Assembly (NCBI GenBank): GCA_007844125.1
Contig: CM017568.1
Span: forward strand, 3,807,882 to 3,871,881
DNA from: Sinonovacula constricta
Taxonomy: Eukaryota > Mollusca > Bivalvia > Cardiida > Solecurtidae
Reading direction: 5' to 3'
Length of the DNA: 64,000 nucleotides
How positions within the stretch are numbered: position 1 is the stretch's first letter; every line of letters begins with the position of its first letter. Both the position numbers and the translations under genes were made by a program. Below the pieces are notes generated by a model. It was not told where the DNA came from, made no database searches, and saw only the letters and a list, made by a program, of their open reading frames with translations. Positions 46,801 through 57,300 of this stretch are shown here, in pieces.

Positions 46801-49413
46801 TACATGTTAAAATTTAAGAACATTTTCTAAGTCAATTTTGACCTTCAAGTGTGACCTTGACCTTAAGCCGGCACAAAGATAATATGGGTTCTGCACATAA
46901 CCTTGTTGAGTTGAACATTTGAGTAAAGTTTGAAGAAAATTCTTCCATTAGTATAGGATTTATGGAGCGGACACGACATATTGTCCAATACTTGATTGTA
47001 CGTAAATTTGAAGACTTAAAAGGGGCGTAACTTTGTCAAAATGCAATACAGAGTTATGAAACTTGACCTGCATATCCTAATTGTGACATTTCATATATAT
47101 TTTAAGTTTCAAGCAAATACTTTTTCTAGTTTCAGAAATATTCAAATACATGTTAAAATTTAAGAATATTTTCTAAGTCAATTTTTTACCTTCAAGTGTG
47201 ACCTTGACCTTAAGCCGGCAAAAGAGTAACATGGGTTCTGCACATCCCCTTGTTGAGGTGAACATTTGAGCCAAGGTTAAAGAAAATCTTTCAATTAGTG
47301 TAGGACTTACAGAGCGGACACGACATAATGTCTAATATTTGATTGTTTGATATTTGACCTTCAATTGTGACCTTGACCTTGAGCTGACACATGGGCAACA
47401 TGGGTTCTGCACATCCCCTTGTTGAGGTGAACATTTCAGTCAAGTTTGAAAAAAATCCTTCTATTGGTATAGGACTTATAGAGCGGACACAATAATGGAG
47501 ACGGACGGACCAACGGACGGACGGACGCGACAAAGCGATTCCATTATAGCCCCCCCCCCCCCCCCCATTTTGTAGTGGGGGTATAATAAACAGTATGTAC
47601 ACCTTTTTTTATGAACATAAATACAAACAAATAAACATAAGCAGCAATGCTTATTTGTCTGTAAACAGCATCAACATTTATAAAAAAAATTAACAAACTA
47701 AAAATTGATGTTTAATGTAATGAACACTAAAAATCTCCCAAATCTACAGCTTGGTTATTATTTAAATCCTTATTTTGTTGGACATACATTGGAAATATGA
47801 ACAAGGTTGCTACATAATATAATAATGTTGTTGTTATTTGAAAATTTTGAACTCTTGTTACCTGATGTATGGTATGGTACTATTTGAAACTTTGAGCTGT
47901 CGAAGGTTTGGCAAAAGTATCCCAAAGTTGCCAAGACTTGTATCTGTAGTATTAACCTTCATCTCCAGTTGTTTAATGTCATCTAAGTTGTCCACGCCAG
48001 TTAACATTTGCTGAAATAGATAATTGCAAAATACTACAATGAGTTCAATTTGTAATAATTGTCCCACTAACAATTTTTCTGTGCTTCAGAGATAGTGTCT
48101 TAGTGTCTACTTGGAACAGATATGGTGCTGCATTCATTGTAAATAGCATGCTGTGAAAGCCTGGCATGATACCATGCCTAGTCATATTATCCATGCATTG
48201 GGTCTGACCAGTTGTGGAATTAACCATGTATCTGTTAAGAGGCGTATGCATGGGAGCGATATCACTATTATTTTTTGCTGACTTAAAGTGGTCAGGGTTT
48301 CAACACTAGCTTCCGTAGCTGAATCCAAAAATCTACCCTGGTCATGGTACTACTAGGCCCAGCCTAAGTGGGTTTTAAGTAGCTTGGACACAAATAGGAA
48401 ATTTCATTTTATTTTACATATTATGTCACTTCTGTAAGTACAGGAGCAATCATTGTTCTGTTGACAACTGATACATTGAATGACATAATGTCATGAAGTT
48501 GCAGTAAGAAAAATATACCAGATAGATGAATAGGTAATATGACTTACTTATAGACTTAGTATCTAATTAATAATTTAGAAAACAATTTAAATGATTTTGA
48601 TTTCACCAAACTAAAAAGAATGAATGAAAGAATTGTAGGAAAATATATTCACATACAAACACATTACCAACAATACATATAACTGTAAAACTTGGGGGCA
48701 AACTATCTTATTTGCCATAAGAAATATGACCCTATAATGGCTGTATAATTTTGAAAAAAAAAGCTCTGCTGTTTTTTTTCATCTATTTTTTTATGTATAT
48801 ATTTCTTATCAATGTTGTTACAACTGGTGTCGCTATTTAAGATTTATTTATAAAATGGCACATTTACTAAATGAAAAAATAATGTAACAGAAAGAAGTTG
48901 CCAGCAACAAACTAGTACAATACTGTTTAATATTAATAAACAATTAAATCTATGGCATTACAAAATCATAACAAATATATCAGACAGAATTTGAGAATGC
49001 AAAATAAATGTTTAGGAGGCCTTTAGGAGGTGTCCCTTCAATAGTCCTATTAGAACATTCACGAAACCCAGAACATTCTCGAAACCCAGTTAAAAATAAA
49101 CAAATAAATTTTCTAGCATGATCCTTTTCTTTCTAGCAATTACACGAATGCTACGTCATACGAAATACGTCATAAATACTACAACGGTAAACAACCCCTT
49201 GACCTGACTAGCGTAACCTTAAACGCTGCTGTAATACTGTACATAACAATGTTACTGACCAGTTTTCTAGGTGACAGGTACTGTTCCATAAGGACATCGG
49301 TCTCTTCCAGTACCACTGGCTTAGGGTTGACCCGAGAGTCTGTGAACTCTGTGATCTGAACCCCTCGAGCCAGAGCGCTCTGTGGTCGATCAAGGCTCTT
49401 ATCCATCGCTAGA
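34634..49413 (-). CDS. LRRC56: Leucine-rich repeat-containing protein 56, 11 coding exons
   Basis: Coding exons in transcript order: 49413-49260 (ATG at 49406), 48010-47862, 45366-45187, 44432-44318, 43803-43617, 43268-43065, 42522-42374, 40178-40075, 39389-39205, 36167-35765, 34811-34634 (TGA). Phases agree throughout, giving about 666 residues against about 540 in human. Leucine-rich repeats span about residues 50-200 (LPNLRQLKVSNS, LQVLWASRCALLELDGI, LQEVYLSYNEI, IEILDLEGNNI, LTNLTLDGNPIC), then a Y.YR.EV.K.IP.L..LD cap. The tail is low-complexity but keeps the family VICGNPSKALLSRRR segment. LRRC56 and Chlamydomonas ODA8 assist outer dynein arm assembly and transport into cilia, so a ciliary role is expected. 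Two TIR transposons, SINEs and repeats occupy its introns. Confidence 0.95.
35765..36167 (-). CDS. LRRC56: LRRC56 exon 10
   Basis: Encodes SSFLPTAEVGGVSKELPHPQ through RPEMRRSLSSDLKVN to about 35765. A TAA at 35755-35757 lies just past a strong GTATGT donor; splicing avoids it and joins in phase to 34811. Confidence 0.85.
36233..37494. mobile_element. Non-autonomous TIR DNA transposon, TA-flanked
   Basis: Inverted ends TACCGTATTTTGCGGAATA and TATTCCGCAAAGCACGGTA, flanked by TA. Subterminal GTGCGGGGAAT...ATTCC motifs recur near both ends, and a 109-bp tandem duplication lies at 36432-36648. About 1.26 kb with no transposase; superfamily not identified. Inserted in LRRC56 intron 9. Confidence 0.8.
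36432..36648 (+). repeat. Two-copy 109-bp tandem duplication inside the TIR transposon
   Basis: CAGCATACCGGGGTCAGAAT at 36432 and CAGCATACTGGGGTCAGAAT at 36541, each followed by TAAGGACC and ending GATGGTGGTTCATAA. Confidence 0.9.
37590..37950 (-). mobile_element. Possible degenerate SINE
   Basis: Contains the motifs ACTCAAACACACATGG and TGCATAGCCCAC, resembling a worn B-box head in reverse, plus a long unrelated body. Identification is weak. Confidence 0.3.
38600..38875 (-). mobile_element. Second tRNA-like SINE family, one copy
   Basis: On the minus strand it opens GAGTCCATTGGTAGGACC and has a B-box-like CAGTTCGAAGCC, then a body with TTCCTTGAGCAGGAAATTTG. Sequence differs from the SINE at 88-399. 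A related family with a tRNA-like head is inferred. Confidence 0.5.
39205..39389 (-). CDS. LRRC56: LRRC56 exon 9: acidic region
   Basis: Encodes RMEKIRAAQAPQVLRIDHDD then an acidic, serine-rich stretch with DDSEVDSDVEDD. Donor GTAAAT is weak but phase-consistent. Confidence 0.85.
39431..39706 (-). mobile_element. SINE copy with internal deletion in the tRNA head
   Basis: Same family as 88-399, tail TTTGTTTGTTTG on the plus strand. About 20 bases between the A and B boxes are missing. In the LRRC56 intron between exons 8 and 9. Confidence 0.8.
40075..40178 (-). CDS. LRRC56: LRRC56 exon 8
   Basis: A 104-base exon encoding FHHKPEHTYDPLPEETRDRA and ELKAWRAQHEL; the AWR.H resembles LRAWREHG of human. 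Acceptor TTGTTACAG, donor GTAAGT. Confidence 0.9.
41816..41955. repeat. Four perfect tandem copies of a 35-bp unit
   Basis: Unit GCAACAAAAGAAGCACCAAC + ATGCTAGCTGTTCAA, four times with only the last base or two altered. In LRRC56 intron 7. Confidence 0.97.
42374..42522 (-). CDS. LRRC56: LRRC56 exon 7: CGNPSK motif
   Basis: Encodes GPDVSDASDLTLGKVICGNP then SKALLSRRRLNPD, corresponding to VLCGNPTKGLRERRH in human LRRC56. Confidence 0.94.
42625..42800 (-). mobile_element. Degenerate SINE fragment
   Basis: Shares GATACCATATCCAGTCACAT and CTCCCATACCTGGAGCC with the SINE at 88-399; strongly diverged. Confidence 0.55.
43065..43268 (-). CDS. LRRC56: LRRC56 exon 6: Arg-Pro-rich repeat region
   Basis: Encodes a low-complexity basic region where RP recurs about every seven to nine residues (GHRPSTASQRPNTGYRPGSV and onward). 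I know of no counterpart of this repetition in human LRRC56. Confidence 0.88.
43617..43803 (-). CDS. LRRC56: LRRC56 exon 5: C-terminal LRR cap
   Basis: Encodes IDYDYRQEVKKAIPHLQTLD followed by an acidic linker ending KETDADDS. Matches YNYRAEVRKLIPQLQVLDE of vertebrates. Confidence 0.95.
44318..44432 (-). CDS. LRRC56: LRRC56 exon 4
   Basis: Encodes NNIDDIVQVQYLSFCSKLTN and LTLDGNPICVAP, the last leucine-rich repeat. Donor GTAAGT. Confidence 0.96.
45187..45366 (-). CDS. LRRC56: LRRC56 exon 3
   Basis: Encodes DLGSSLRSLQVLWASRCALL...YLSYNEIADISPL...IEILDLEG, two to three leucine-rich repeats. Confidence 0.96.
45500..46410. mobile_element. Non-autonomous pogo-like (Tc1/mariner superfamily) element
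   Basis: Ends CAGTCAACTCTTATTATCTC and GAGATAACGAGAGTTGACTG are inverted and flanked by TA. The sub-ends repeat ATCTCAAATTTC and ACCGTAGAAAA. CAGT.AACTCT.GTTATCTC is the type of terminus seen in pogo/Tigger-like elements (from memory). 911 bases, no transposase. In LRRC56 intron 2. Confidence 0.75.
46475..47592 (+). repeat. Dispersed repeat with CCCCCAC/GTGGGGG ends and internal tandem units
   Basis: Opens CATTCATACCCCCACCAATG and closes TTGTAGTGGGGGTATAATA, giving inverted ATACCCCCAC ends. The inside has about three to four related units with AACATTTGAGTCAAGTTTGA, GGGTTCTGCACAT and TGACCTTGACCTTAAG, then GGACGGACGGACG and a 17-base C run (47550-47566). In LRRC56 intron 2. Confidence 0.75.
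47862..48010 (-). CDS. LRRC56: LRRC56 exon 2
   Basis: Encodes QMLTGVDNLDDIKQLEMKVN...SLGNFGILLPNLRQLKVSNS, the first leucine-rich repeat and its cap. The match to vertebrate LRRC56 (LTGVDDL...SLGNFG..LPNL.QLKLSNS) is very strong. Confidence 0.96.
48090..48370 (-). mobile_element. SINE copy, diverged
   Basis: Matches the SINE body (GAACAGATATGGTGCTGC, AGCATGCTGTGAA, CCTGGCATGATACCATGCC). In LRRC56 intron 1. A further fragment lies near 49525-49610. Confidence 0.7.
49260..49413 (-). CDS. LRRC56: LRRC56 first coding exon
   Basis: An acceptor TTTTCTCTACAG ends at 49414, so the exon begins with seven 5' UTR bases and the start is the ATG at 49406 (MDKSLDRPQSALARGVQI). An upstream in-frame ATG at 49439 would lie in the intron. 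At least one non-coding 5' exon must exist further right. Ends LMEQYLSPRKL before GTCAGT. Confidence 0.9.
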
Positions 49414-49439
49414 CTGTAGAGAAAATGGACTTGTGTCAT

Positions 49440-51677
49440 AGCTTGTTGGGTTTAATGATTCACCTACAACATTTCAATAATGTGAAGACAATTTTCACTT
49501 GATAAAGGGTTGCCTTCACTTTAATACTTGAACACCTGATACCAGATATGATACCTATGCCTGGTCACATTATTGTGTCGATGGGCTGAACAGTCTGGAA
49601 TCTCTCCTTGACACATATTATTTTTATATCATGTTTTATAAAATGGTTATAGTTTACATTTATAGCAAGGGATTTCACTATCAATATAAATTTACAATAA
49701 ATACAGTAAACATTTGTGCCTGTTCCCATGTTAAAAAACATCTAGAATTACTTACCTTTGAGGAAACCTTGAATTTTGAGCCACTGCCATTTGCAGAATT
49801 TAATGTTATTCAATCTTGGAAAACTCTACCTACAAGTAAATAAAGTAAATGATAAATGAACTGTCATAGTACATGCATATAAAGATGAAAGATAACAAAA
49901 AGTTTATGCAGAATAACTACCTTACTTCCACTTTTACTGTTTTTTATATTTTATTATTAAAATCTAATATAAGCGTGCTGTTTTAGAATTTGTTGAGGAG
50001 TTAAGCAAGAGTATTAGTAATTTAGCCATTATGCTTGGAAAGAATACACTTTAACTCAGGCCAAAAATTACTGTGAATTAGGCTTTAGCAGAAACCTGCT
50101 AACATCTAGAAGAGAATGAGAAAGTGATAAAGGCTTCAGTTATGACTCAATAGTTGAGTCATTCTAATTATGTTTTGCTATACATAATAAAGACCAAGTT
50201 AATTTGATATAAACATAAAAAAATATCCCAAAGAATGTCAAATGTGATTAGTACTACACAATCTTTTAACAACCCAAAACTGACACAACAATTAGCACAG
50301 GCCTGACTTCAAAGAGGACCGCTGGCTGTGTTGAAGCCAGTTAGAGACATAATTGACATCTACCAGTGTTCGACCATAACATTTTCAACTTGATAACTAG
50401 CTTGCAAAAGTTGCCAGTCCTTCAGACTTTTTAATGCTCCTGAAAATAGCTGAACACATTCAAAAGAACAAATGTTCTGTTTATATGCATTTTCTTTCTA
50501 TAGATAACATCTGTTTAATGAATTCCACACCCTGCAGTGAGCTGGAAAACTGGAAAGCAACAGCTATAAAATATGGTAAGCAAAAGCAGCCCTTCATAAT
50601 CCAGCTTGTTAAATGTAAAAAGATAATTATGACTGTGGTTGAAATAATTAGATGTCTATTCCTTAAAATTGTCATTTTACTAAAATTAATCTTGGACCCT
50701 GAAATTTTACAATTCCCACACTATTCAACCACCAATTTTTTTGACACCATTAAATTTATTTCTAGAATAGACCCAGTGAAATAATTACTTATGTATATAT
50801 ATATGTATATCTGGATATACTTGTGAAAGATTTGCTTGTATCATAGATAAATAATATATATGCAAAACAGAGTTGTAATACTGTGATAATTGTTGATAAA
50901 TATATTTATAATATAACAGAGCAGGGTGATCACATCGGTTTTCCTGCTTTTAATTATGTTTAGTTGAACCTTAAAGTCTGAAAACAAAGGAACAGCAAAC
51001 ATAGAGTGTATAGAGGTGTATGAGTCAGTATGTGCATATTATTTGAAATGGAATTCTTGTGAAGTTTAAATCAATGTATAAATCCTCAATAATCAGTCCT
51101 GTGGCCTGTATGTTTTTTGTTGATCTGATTTAAACAAGAAACTTGGGGAAACTGACAGAATTTTCTGAAATAATTACCAGCAAAAACTACAAGTATTACA
51201 TCATGCATTCAGTTGCTCTGCCAAACAGGTAAACAATATATACATATTTAAAAAAATCCAGTAACAATGTTTCTTATTTTTTGTCTAGATAACAAAATAA
51301 AGACATCAGATTTTATAAATGTGCTTCCCCAAAATTAAAAACCATCTGAAATATATCATAATCTGCTGATAAGTGGTAACAAACTGTGCTAATATTATGG
51401 AAACAGTTACAATGTTACTAGCATCGTCTGCACACACTTCCCTTTGATATTTTTACAAAAGGTTTATACAGAAAAATACCCATGATGCATAATAACATGA
51501 TACAAACTATTAATTGAAGATATATACAGTCATTGTGGAAAATGGCAGATTAAAGAAATTTAAATTCTTAAAGAAAATTGCAACTTCTTAAAGGTCATTT
51601 TGTGTTTTCATGGCAAACAACATTCTAAATTGTTTGACAGTTTAAGTTTTGCTCCAGTATGATGAACAGACAATTGT
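49440..51677. other. Intergenic region upstream of LRRC56
   Basis: Should hold the LRRC56 non-coding 5' exon and promoter, which I could not locate. A SINE fragment lies near 49525-49610. The rest is AT-rich without recognisable genes. Confidence 0.45.
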
Positions 51678-51685
51678 ATAATAAT

Positions 51686-53071
51686 CAGGGCTTTCCCCAG
51701 GCAATTATGGCATACCGGCGCCGGGATGCCTTCATTTCTAAACTGTCATTTGCGGGACGCTTACAATCTGCCGGTATGCCATAAATCTTGGCCGGGATGC
51801 TTTCAAGATTCAATAAACAAAGTCAATAAACATGTCCAATTATGTAACTTTCTCGCTGATATCACGTGTTCTCCGATATTGTTAAGCGTCTGCTGATAAA
51901 GATCACCCTTTACAATATTTAATGAGCGTCTGCTGCATTCTATACATAGATGATGACGTCACTCCGTAAAAGTCATCTCTGTACTAGGACGCAGGATTCA
52001 CCCCTGTTTAGGGTAATTGTGCTTCCACAAAATAGTTCCGCGTAGGATTGACGATATGTGAAAACAACTTCAAATATGCGTATACGATGTAAAGTTAACT
52101 GTATAATATCACTTAAAATGTATATCCGCATATTGAGTTTATTTACTTGTGACAAAAAGCAATTGTTAAGAGCAGGTCGATCTTTCTACTTTCACTTTCT
52201 CTAGTAGCGTAAGTGCACATGTCAGTAAGACAGGTGCGTACACATTGGCGTCTGCTGCGTATCAGAAGTCGGATACAATATTAAATGAGTGTCTGTTGAA
52301 AACTGAGAATCAACCAATTAAGAACAGATTATCTCGGCAGTAATGATGGACGAAATGAGATTAAAGTCGGTATATTGTTCTTTGATTACCTGCTAACTGT
52401 GAAAAGGCTGTGAGCGATGATCAGGTAAGAAAGTGGTAATTGATATTCTTATCACCTTTATTTACAGGTGATTAAAGAAGTTTTATAACAAATTATACCC
52501 AAATAAAAAACTATATTAAAGTAATTTAAGTAGATCAAGGAGTTCATTGCTGGTCTTAAAGATTCCCACCCCAACCTCTACAAAATCTCATGTGTTGGGC
52601 TGCTATTGCCCACATCAACTGCAGACTGCGAGAGAGGCTTCTCTACACTGAAGCGGATCAAGACAGAACATAGAAACAGCCTAAGCAACAAAGTGCTTAA
52701 CAGTCTTCTGTCAATTTCTATAAATGGGCCTGCTATTGAGAAATTTGACTTCTCCACATGTGTTGAAGTGCGGCATGATGGCAAAAGCAGAAGGTCTGCA
52801 ATCTAGACCTGTCTATGTGGACTAATGTTAGATATTTTGCAGCAATTGTGGCCCGTTTTATTGACTGACTCTGTTAGTTTTGTGAAGTGTGCTTTAAAAA
52901 TGTGCTGCATTCTAATAATACAATAAAAACTTAGAATACTATATTGCTTTGTGCTAAATATGTATTAATACATTTGTAAGATGCAACATATCAACAATGT
53001 AATTTTGCGCGAATTTGCATGTCGCGCATAGGGTGCCAGGATGCCTTAAAAAATTTCTGTGGAAGGCCCTG
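51686..53071 (+). mobile_element. Decayed hAT transposon with near-perfect 8-bp target duplication
   Basis: Ends CAGGGCTTTCCCCAG and CTGTGGAAGGCCCTG are inverted (13 of 15 match), starting CAGGG as typical for hAT. Flanks are ATAATAAT (51678-51685) and ATAATGAT (53072-53079), one mismatch. The subterminal GCCGGGATGCC motif recurs near both ends. It contains only the last part of a transposase. Lies between LRRC56 and the leprecan gene. Confidence 0.92.
52534..52806 (+). pseudogene. hAT transposase C-terminal fragment
   Basis: After a TTTAAGTAG acceptor it reads IKEFIAGLKDSHPNLYKISC, then LLLPTSTADCERGFSTLKRI, TEHRNSLSNKVLNSLLSISI and a stop. PTSTA.CER.FS.LKRIKT..R..L.....N.LL.I is the hAT dimerisation signature, close to KIAA1586/ZNF862-type hATs. 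No upstream catalytic core, so the element is truncated. Confidence 0.88.
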
Positions 53072-53641
53072 ATAATGATCATTGTTTTATGGTGAAGAAA
53101 ATTGGGAAAAACAGGCTAAGGAGAGCCACATTCATTGACTTCGCCATTTTAATCATGAGGCGCTTTCCCATAATGTCAAATGATGTTACATATCATTATA
53201 GAATGTTAAGGAGGAGAGAAAATAAGAGCAAGCAAAACTGCTTATCATAAGGCTATTGCAGAATGGAAGGTCACTTTTTATAACATTAAATTGTCGACTA
53301 ACATTATATTTAAACCGCCATTTATTTTAAAATTAAATACTTTGCAATGATAAATGTATTTTACATATAACGTTAGGAAGGTATTTTTGCTATCGTCTAG
53401 CTTTGTCCACGACCACTTTTTCCATGACAACCAACTCGCAAATTGAGAAGGTGCATGCATAAAATTGACAAGTAAAAGAGGATTACGTTACCTCGTAAAT
53501 AAAAGTGCTATAGGGGAATGAAACATCAAATCCCGAATTTTATCTTAGTCATTCTGAATAATATTTTGTTTTGTTTTAAAGTAAATAAGATTAGGAAAAA
53601 ACTATTAAGTTTATTTCTATTGGTCGCAACGGACGCTTTTT

Positions 53642-53678
53642 CGCCATATTGGAATTTATGCACAACTGCGCATGCGTA
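53642..53678 (+). promoter_or_regulatory. Candidate core-promoter sites of the leprecan gene (YY1-like, NRF-1-like)
   Basis: CGCCATATTGG (53642-53652) fits the YY1 consensus, and TGCGCATGCGTA (53667-53678) fits the NRF-1 consensus nearly perfectly. They lie 245-280 bases before the start codon, in a locally GC-richer stretch, as is common at TATA-less housekeeping promoters. Function is inferred. Confidence 0.45.
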
Positions 53679-53920
53679 AAGCAGGTTCCCTGAAAGCCGG
53701 AAGTAGACGTGGGTACAAGCAACTTGACGGGGATGCTGAGTTTAGAAACTTTCTAGAAGTAACTGAGTGTCGAAATGCAGCCTGGAATGTGTTTAATTTA
53801 CTTATTAAGCTTGAACTTGTGATAATTTTACACATCTTTACTTAACGTCGAAGAAAGTTTATTGTACTAATTATGTTATAGTTATGTGTAAAAATTAGTT
53901 CACTGCATTACATTACAAAC

Positions 53921-54325
53921 ATGAGGGAAATTTCTTCTCTCTTCTTGCTTGTTTGTATATTTGCTGCATTTTCCTTTGTCTCTGCTGCTCACATGAACTA
54001 CGAGCAATTGTATGATGTGGGAATGGCAGCATATAAAAATGAGAAATGGACGAAGTGTGTTGATTCATTCAAGGGTGCATTGAAAGATTATAAAACTCTA
54101 AAGAAGACGGTGATAGATTGTCGTTTACAGTGTGATAAAAATTCCAGCATCACATTCCCATCGTATTCATCATTCTTTCATGACATATTAGTCAGCTCAG
54201 ACTGTTTAAGAAGATGTAAAAAGAAGAGGTTGCCAAGAAGGTTAGAAGAGGACATCTCATACACAACGGACAAAAAGTTTGAAGATAGGCAGCCATACAA
54301 TTATATTCAGTTCTGCTATTTCAAG
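53921..54325 (+). CDS. Leprecan-family exon 1: signal peptide and first repeat
   Basis: Starts at the ATG before a hydrophobic signal sequence (cut likely near FVSA/AHMNYE). Includes YEQLYDVGMAAYKNEKWTKC, an NSS glycosylation site at about residue 74 and two CxxxC pairs. Donor GTAAGG. Confidence 0.95.
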
Positions 54326-57300
54326 GTAAGGACATAGAGCATAGGTTAGGTGGAATAATTTGATATAATCTAGCCATAGCTCTTGTTGTAATGCTTATTT
54401 AGGCTTTTAATGACCGTATGACGGCAGAATTTGGGCCCAGATCTAGAACTTTTGGATGCCAGACATTTCGACCCCAAGACATTTCGACCCCAAAATCAGT
54501 TTAGCCATGACATTTAAACCCCTTATACATTTCGGCCCCAAGACATTTCGACCCCAGGACATTTCAACCCCTAAGACATTTCGACCCCAGGGAAATTTAA
54601 GGCCATTGAGTGAGTAGTTCCTGCTAATGATACTAATGTGGTGTTACATTGGTATGTTCATCATTGGAAGAAAAATAAATACCAATTACATACGACGATA
54701 ACAAATTTAATTCGCTATAAAACGTCATGTATATATGTAAACACTGAAACTAAAATACAACATATAAATGTCAAACATATTTAATTTTACATGTAATTAT
54801 GACACTGAATCAAATTACATTTATGTAAATCAGTAAAATTAGTAATAATAATTAATGGGTACAATCAAATAAAATTATATAAGTTTTAACATTTCGGTTT
54901 GTCCGACTGAATATAACCAGCTCTAAATAAAATACCTAAAATTCTATTAACATTAGCATATTTTACAAATTTTGTAATATTTAACAATTCCTTACTTCAT
55001 TATGTTGACAATAGACATACAAGCATATGAAACGTTGGCCAATATTTTAGCATCTCATTATGCAAAGTGAACACAAGCCGATTGGCTTCAATCAGTAACA
55101 CTCGGTTACTATTCACACCTCTTTTTATTACTCGGTAGCTGATTAGTGTAGCATTCCACAGCTGTTTTATTGATATAACAGGGATAATAGGGATAACAAC
55201 CAATCAGTAACCGGCAGTAATAAAAAGAGGTGTCAACAATAGCCGAGTGTTGCTAATTAAAGTGTGTCGCCAATCTGCCTGTGATTACTTTGGATAATGA
55301 TGTGTAATAAATGATTAATCTGAAATTGAATGAATTAATAGAAGTTGAACTTTATGTTTCGTGTAAATATTTAAACACTGAAATGTTTCAACTTTTTCTT
55401 TCATAACACATAGCATATATATGTCAAACAACTGCAAAAGTCACTATATACAACATGTTTAAACGTAACAGAAACGAACGAACAGAATGTAAGGACTTGA
55501 ATAAAAAGAATTATGGTTTCCCTTTATTGCTGTTATGTTGCTCGAAATTGTGTTTCCTTAACCTGAACTGGATGCTGGATGGTAAATTCTAGCCACTTCC
55601 CTAAGGAAGTCCTCGGCAGTCACATCATGATGGTCATATCGGGTCCACAATTCATCTAACTGTCCGTCCAGTTCTCTGTACACGGTACATCTATGGCAGT
55701 TGAGGGAAGCTTCGGAAACAAGCTGGGTGTGAATTGTTACCAGCTTGGCCTCTCTCAGGAGCAGAGTCAACAGCATGTAGAACTGCAGAGTGGATCTGCC
55801 GGCCTTAAAGTTCAAACGGCGATGCTAGCCTTCTACGTCATTATTTGTCCTGATGGTCTGTCGGTAAACAGACCATTTCTGTTCAGACCAAAGTGAGCTT
55901 TCTACCCATTGGTCCGCTATGTACTGGAAGAGTTCTATCATTGGCTGTGAGCTGCACTCTGCTTTTTCTCTAAGGCGCTGAAAGGCCCGAGGTATATGCT
56001 GGCCTGGAAGAAACGGCAGTGAGAGTACTTTTCTGATAAGGAGATGTGGCCCTTCTCTTTTCTCGTACGTGGTCTTAAGCCCAACCTCACCGACTTTACA
56101 CAGTACTGCTTGTGCCCAATGGAAGGTACAGCCTTTCAAGTTAGCGCCTGGAAAAACATCTCGGATGGCCTGCCATAGTCCTGCTTCAAAATCCATCACA
56201 ATTCCATCCACGTCTGGTGCCTCTGGGAGGATTTCAAGAATCTTTGCGAACACTGCGACATAATCTTGCTTTCGTCGTCTCGACATTAATATGAACATCA
56301 ATGGAACCTGCTTCATAGCATCACCCTGTTTGAGGAAGGCGTGGATGGAAAACAACTGAGTGAATGGCCTATTTACAACTTTAAAGGTGCCGTCGAGGTG
56401 CCGTCGAGGTGCCGTCGAGGTACCATCTTCGTGACCTCTGTAGAAGTGCTAACTGGTCGCTTGTAGCAAACATCAGGTGTCGTTCGTCACCGGACCAGAC
56501 GTCACCGACAAGGAAGTCTTCATTCAGGTAGTCTGTGTTAACCTCAAAGTCTAACGATTCAGGCTCTTGTGGTCTTATTTTCTGCCGTGATCTATTAATG
56601 GTTCTCTTCAGAGCTTCAGGGCATGGCAGAGCAAAGTCATTCCGTTCAAACGTCTCCACCATCTTGTCATCGACAATTCTTCCAGCTGGGGCATGTATAT
56701 CATGAACTGCTTCCCGTCGGATATCTCTCTTGATTATGACCCGCTTCTTCATAATTGGATCAGCTGCATGGCAGTGACGAGTCGCACCTTGGGTGAAGAC
56801 GTCGCCCTTCTGTGTTACACTGGCAGAGCATATTTGTTGCTTCCGCCGAATACTGCACCGCCACTTTGTACTGTTGTCTGTCTGTCTCTTTACGCAGTAA
56901 GAATAGCTGTCAGACGACACCAACTTCTTCTTTAAGCGTGTAGTGCCCTGTTCTACGACTGCATATGTCACCTCTGCATCTTCTTCTAAGATGGTATCTG
57001 AAAGTTGTGGTTCTCCTATGGACCTTTCATTAACAACATCTATTGGTCCATCTCATGTTACGTCAAACTCCATACTGTCAGAGGCTGCTTCGCCACAAGA
57101 GATGTGTCCGTCTTTAATAGCGCTGATGACGTATGTCCTGTTGAGGTCAGACTGAGTTCTGATATCGTCATCACTGTCAGTGTCCACTGCTGCTTGTTGA
57201 ACGTCTGATTTGGACAATGGGGCTCTTCTATGATGCAAAGACGAAACAGTCGTGTCTGAGGCATCAATGCTGAAGTCGAGATTAAAGTTGGCTGTATGCT

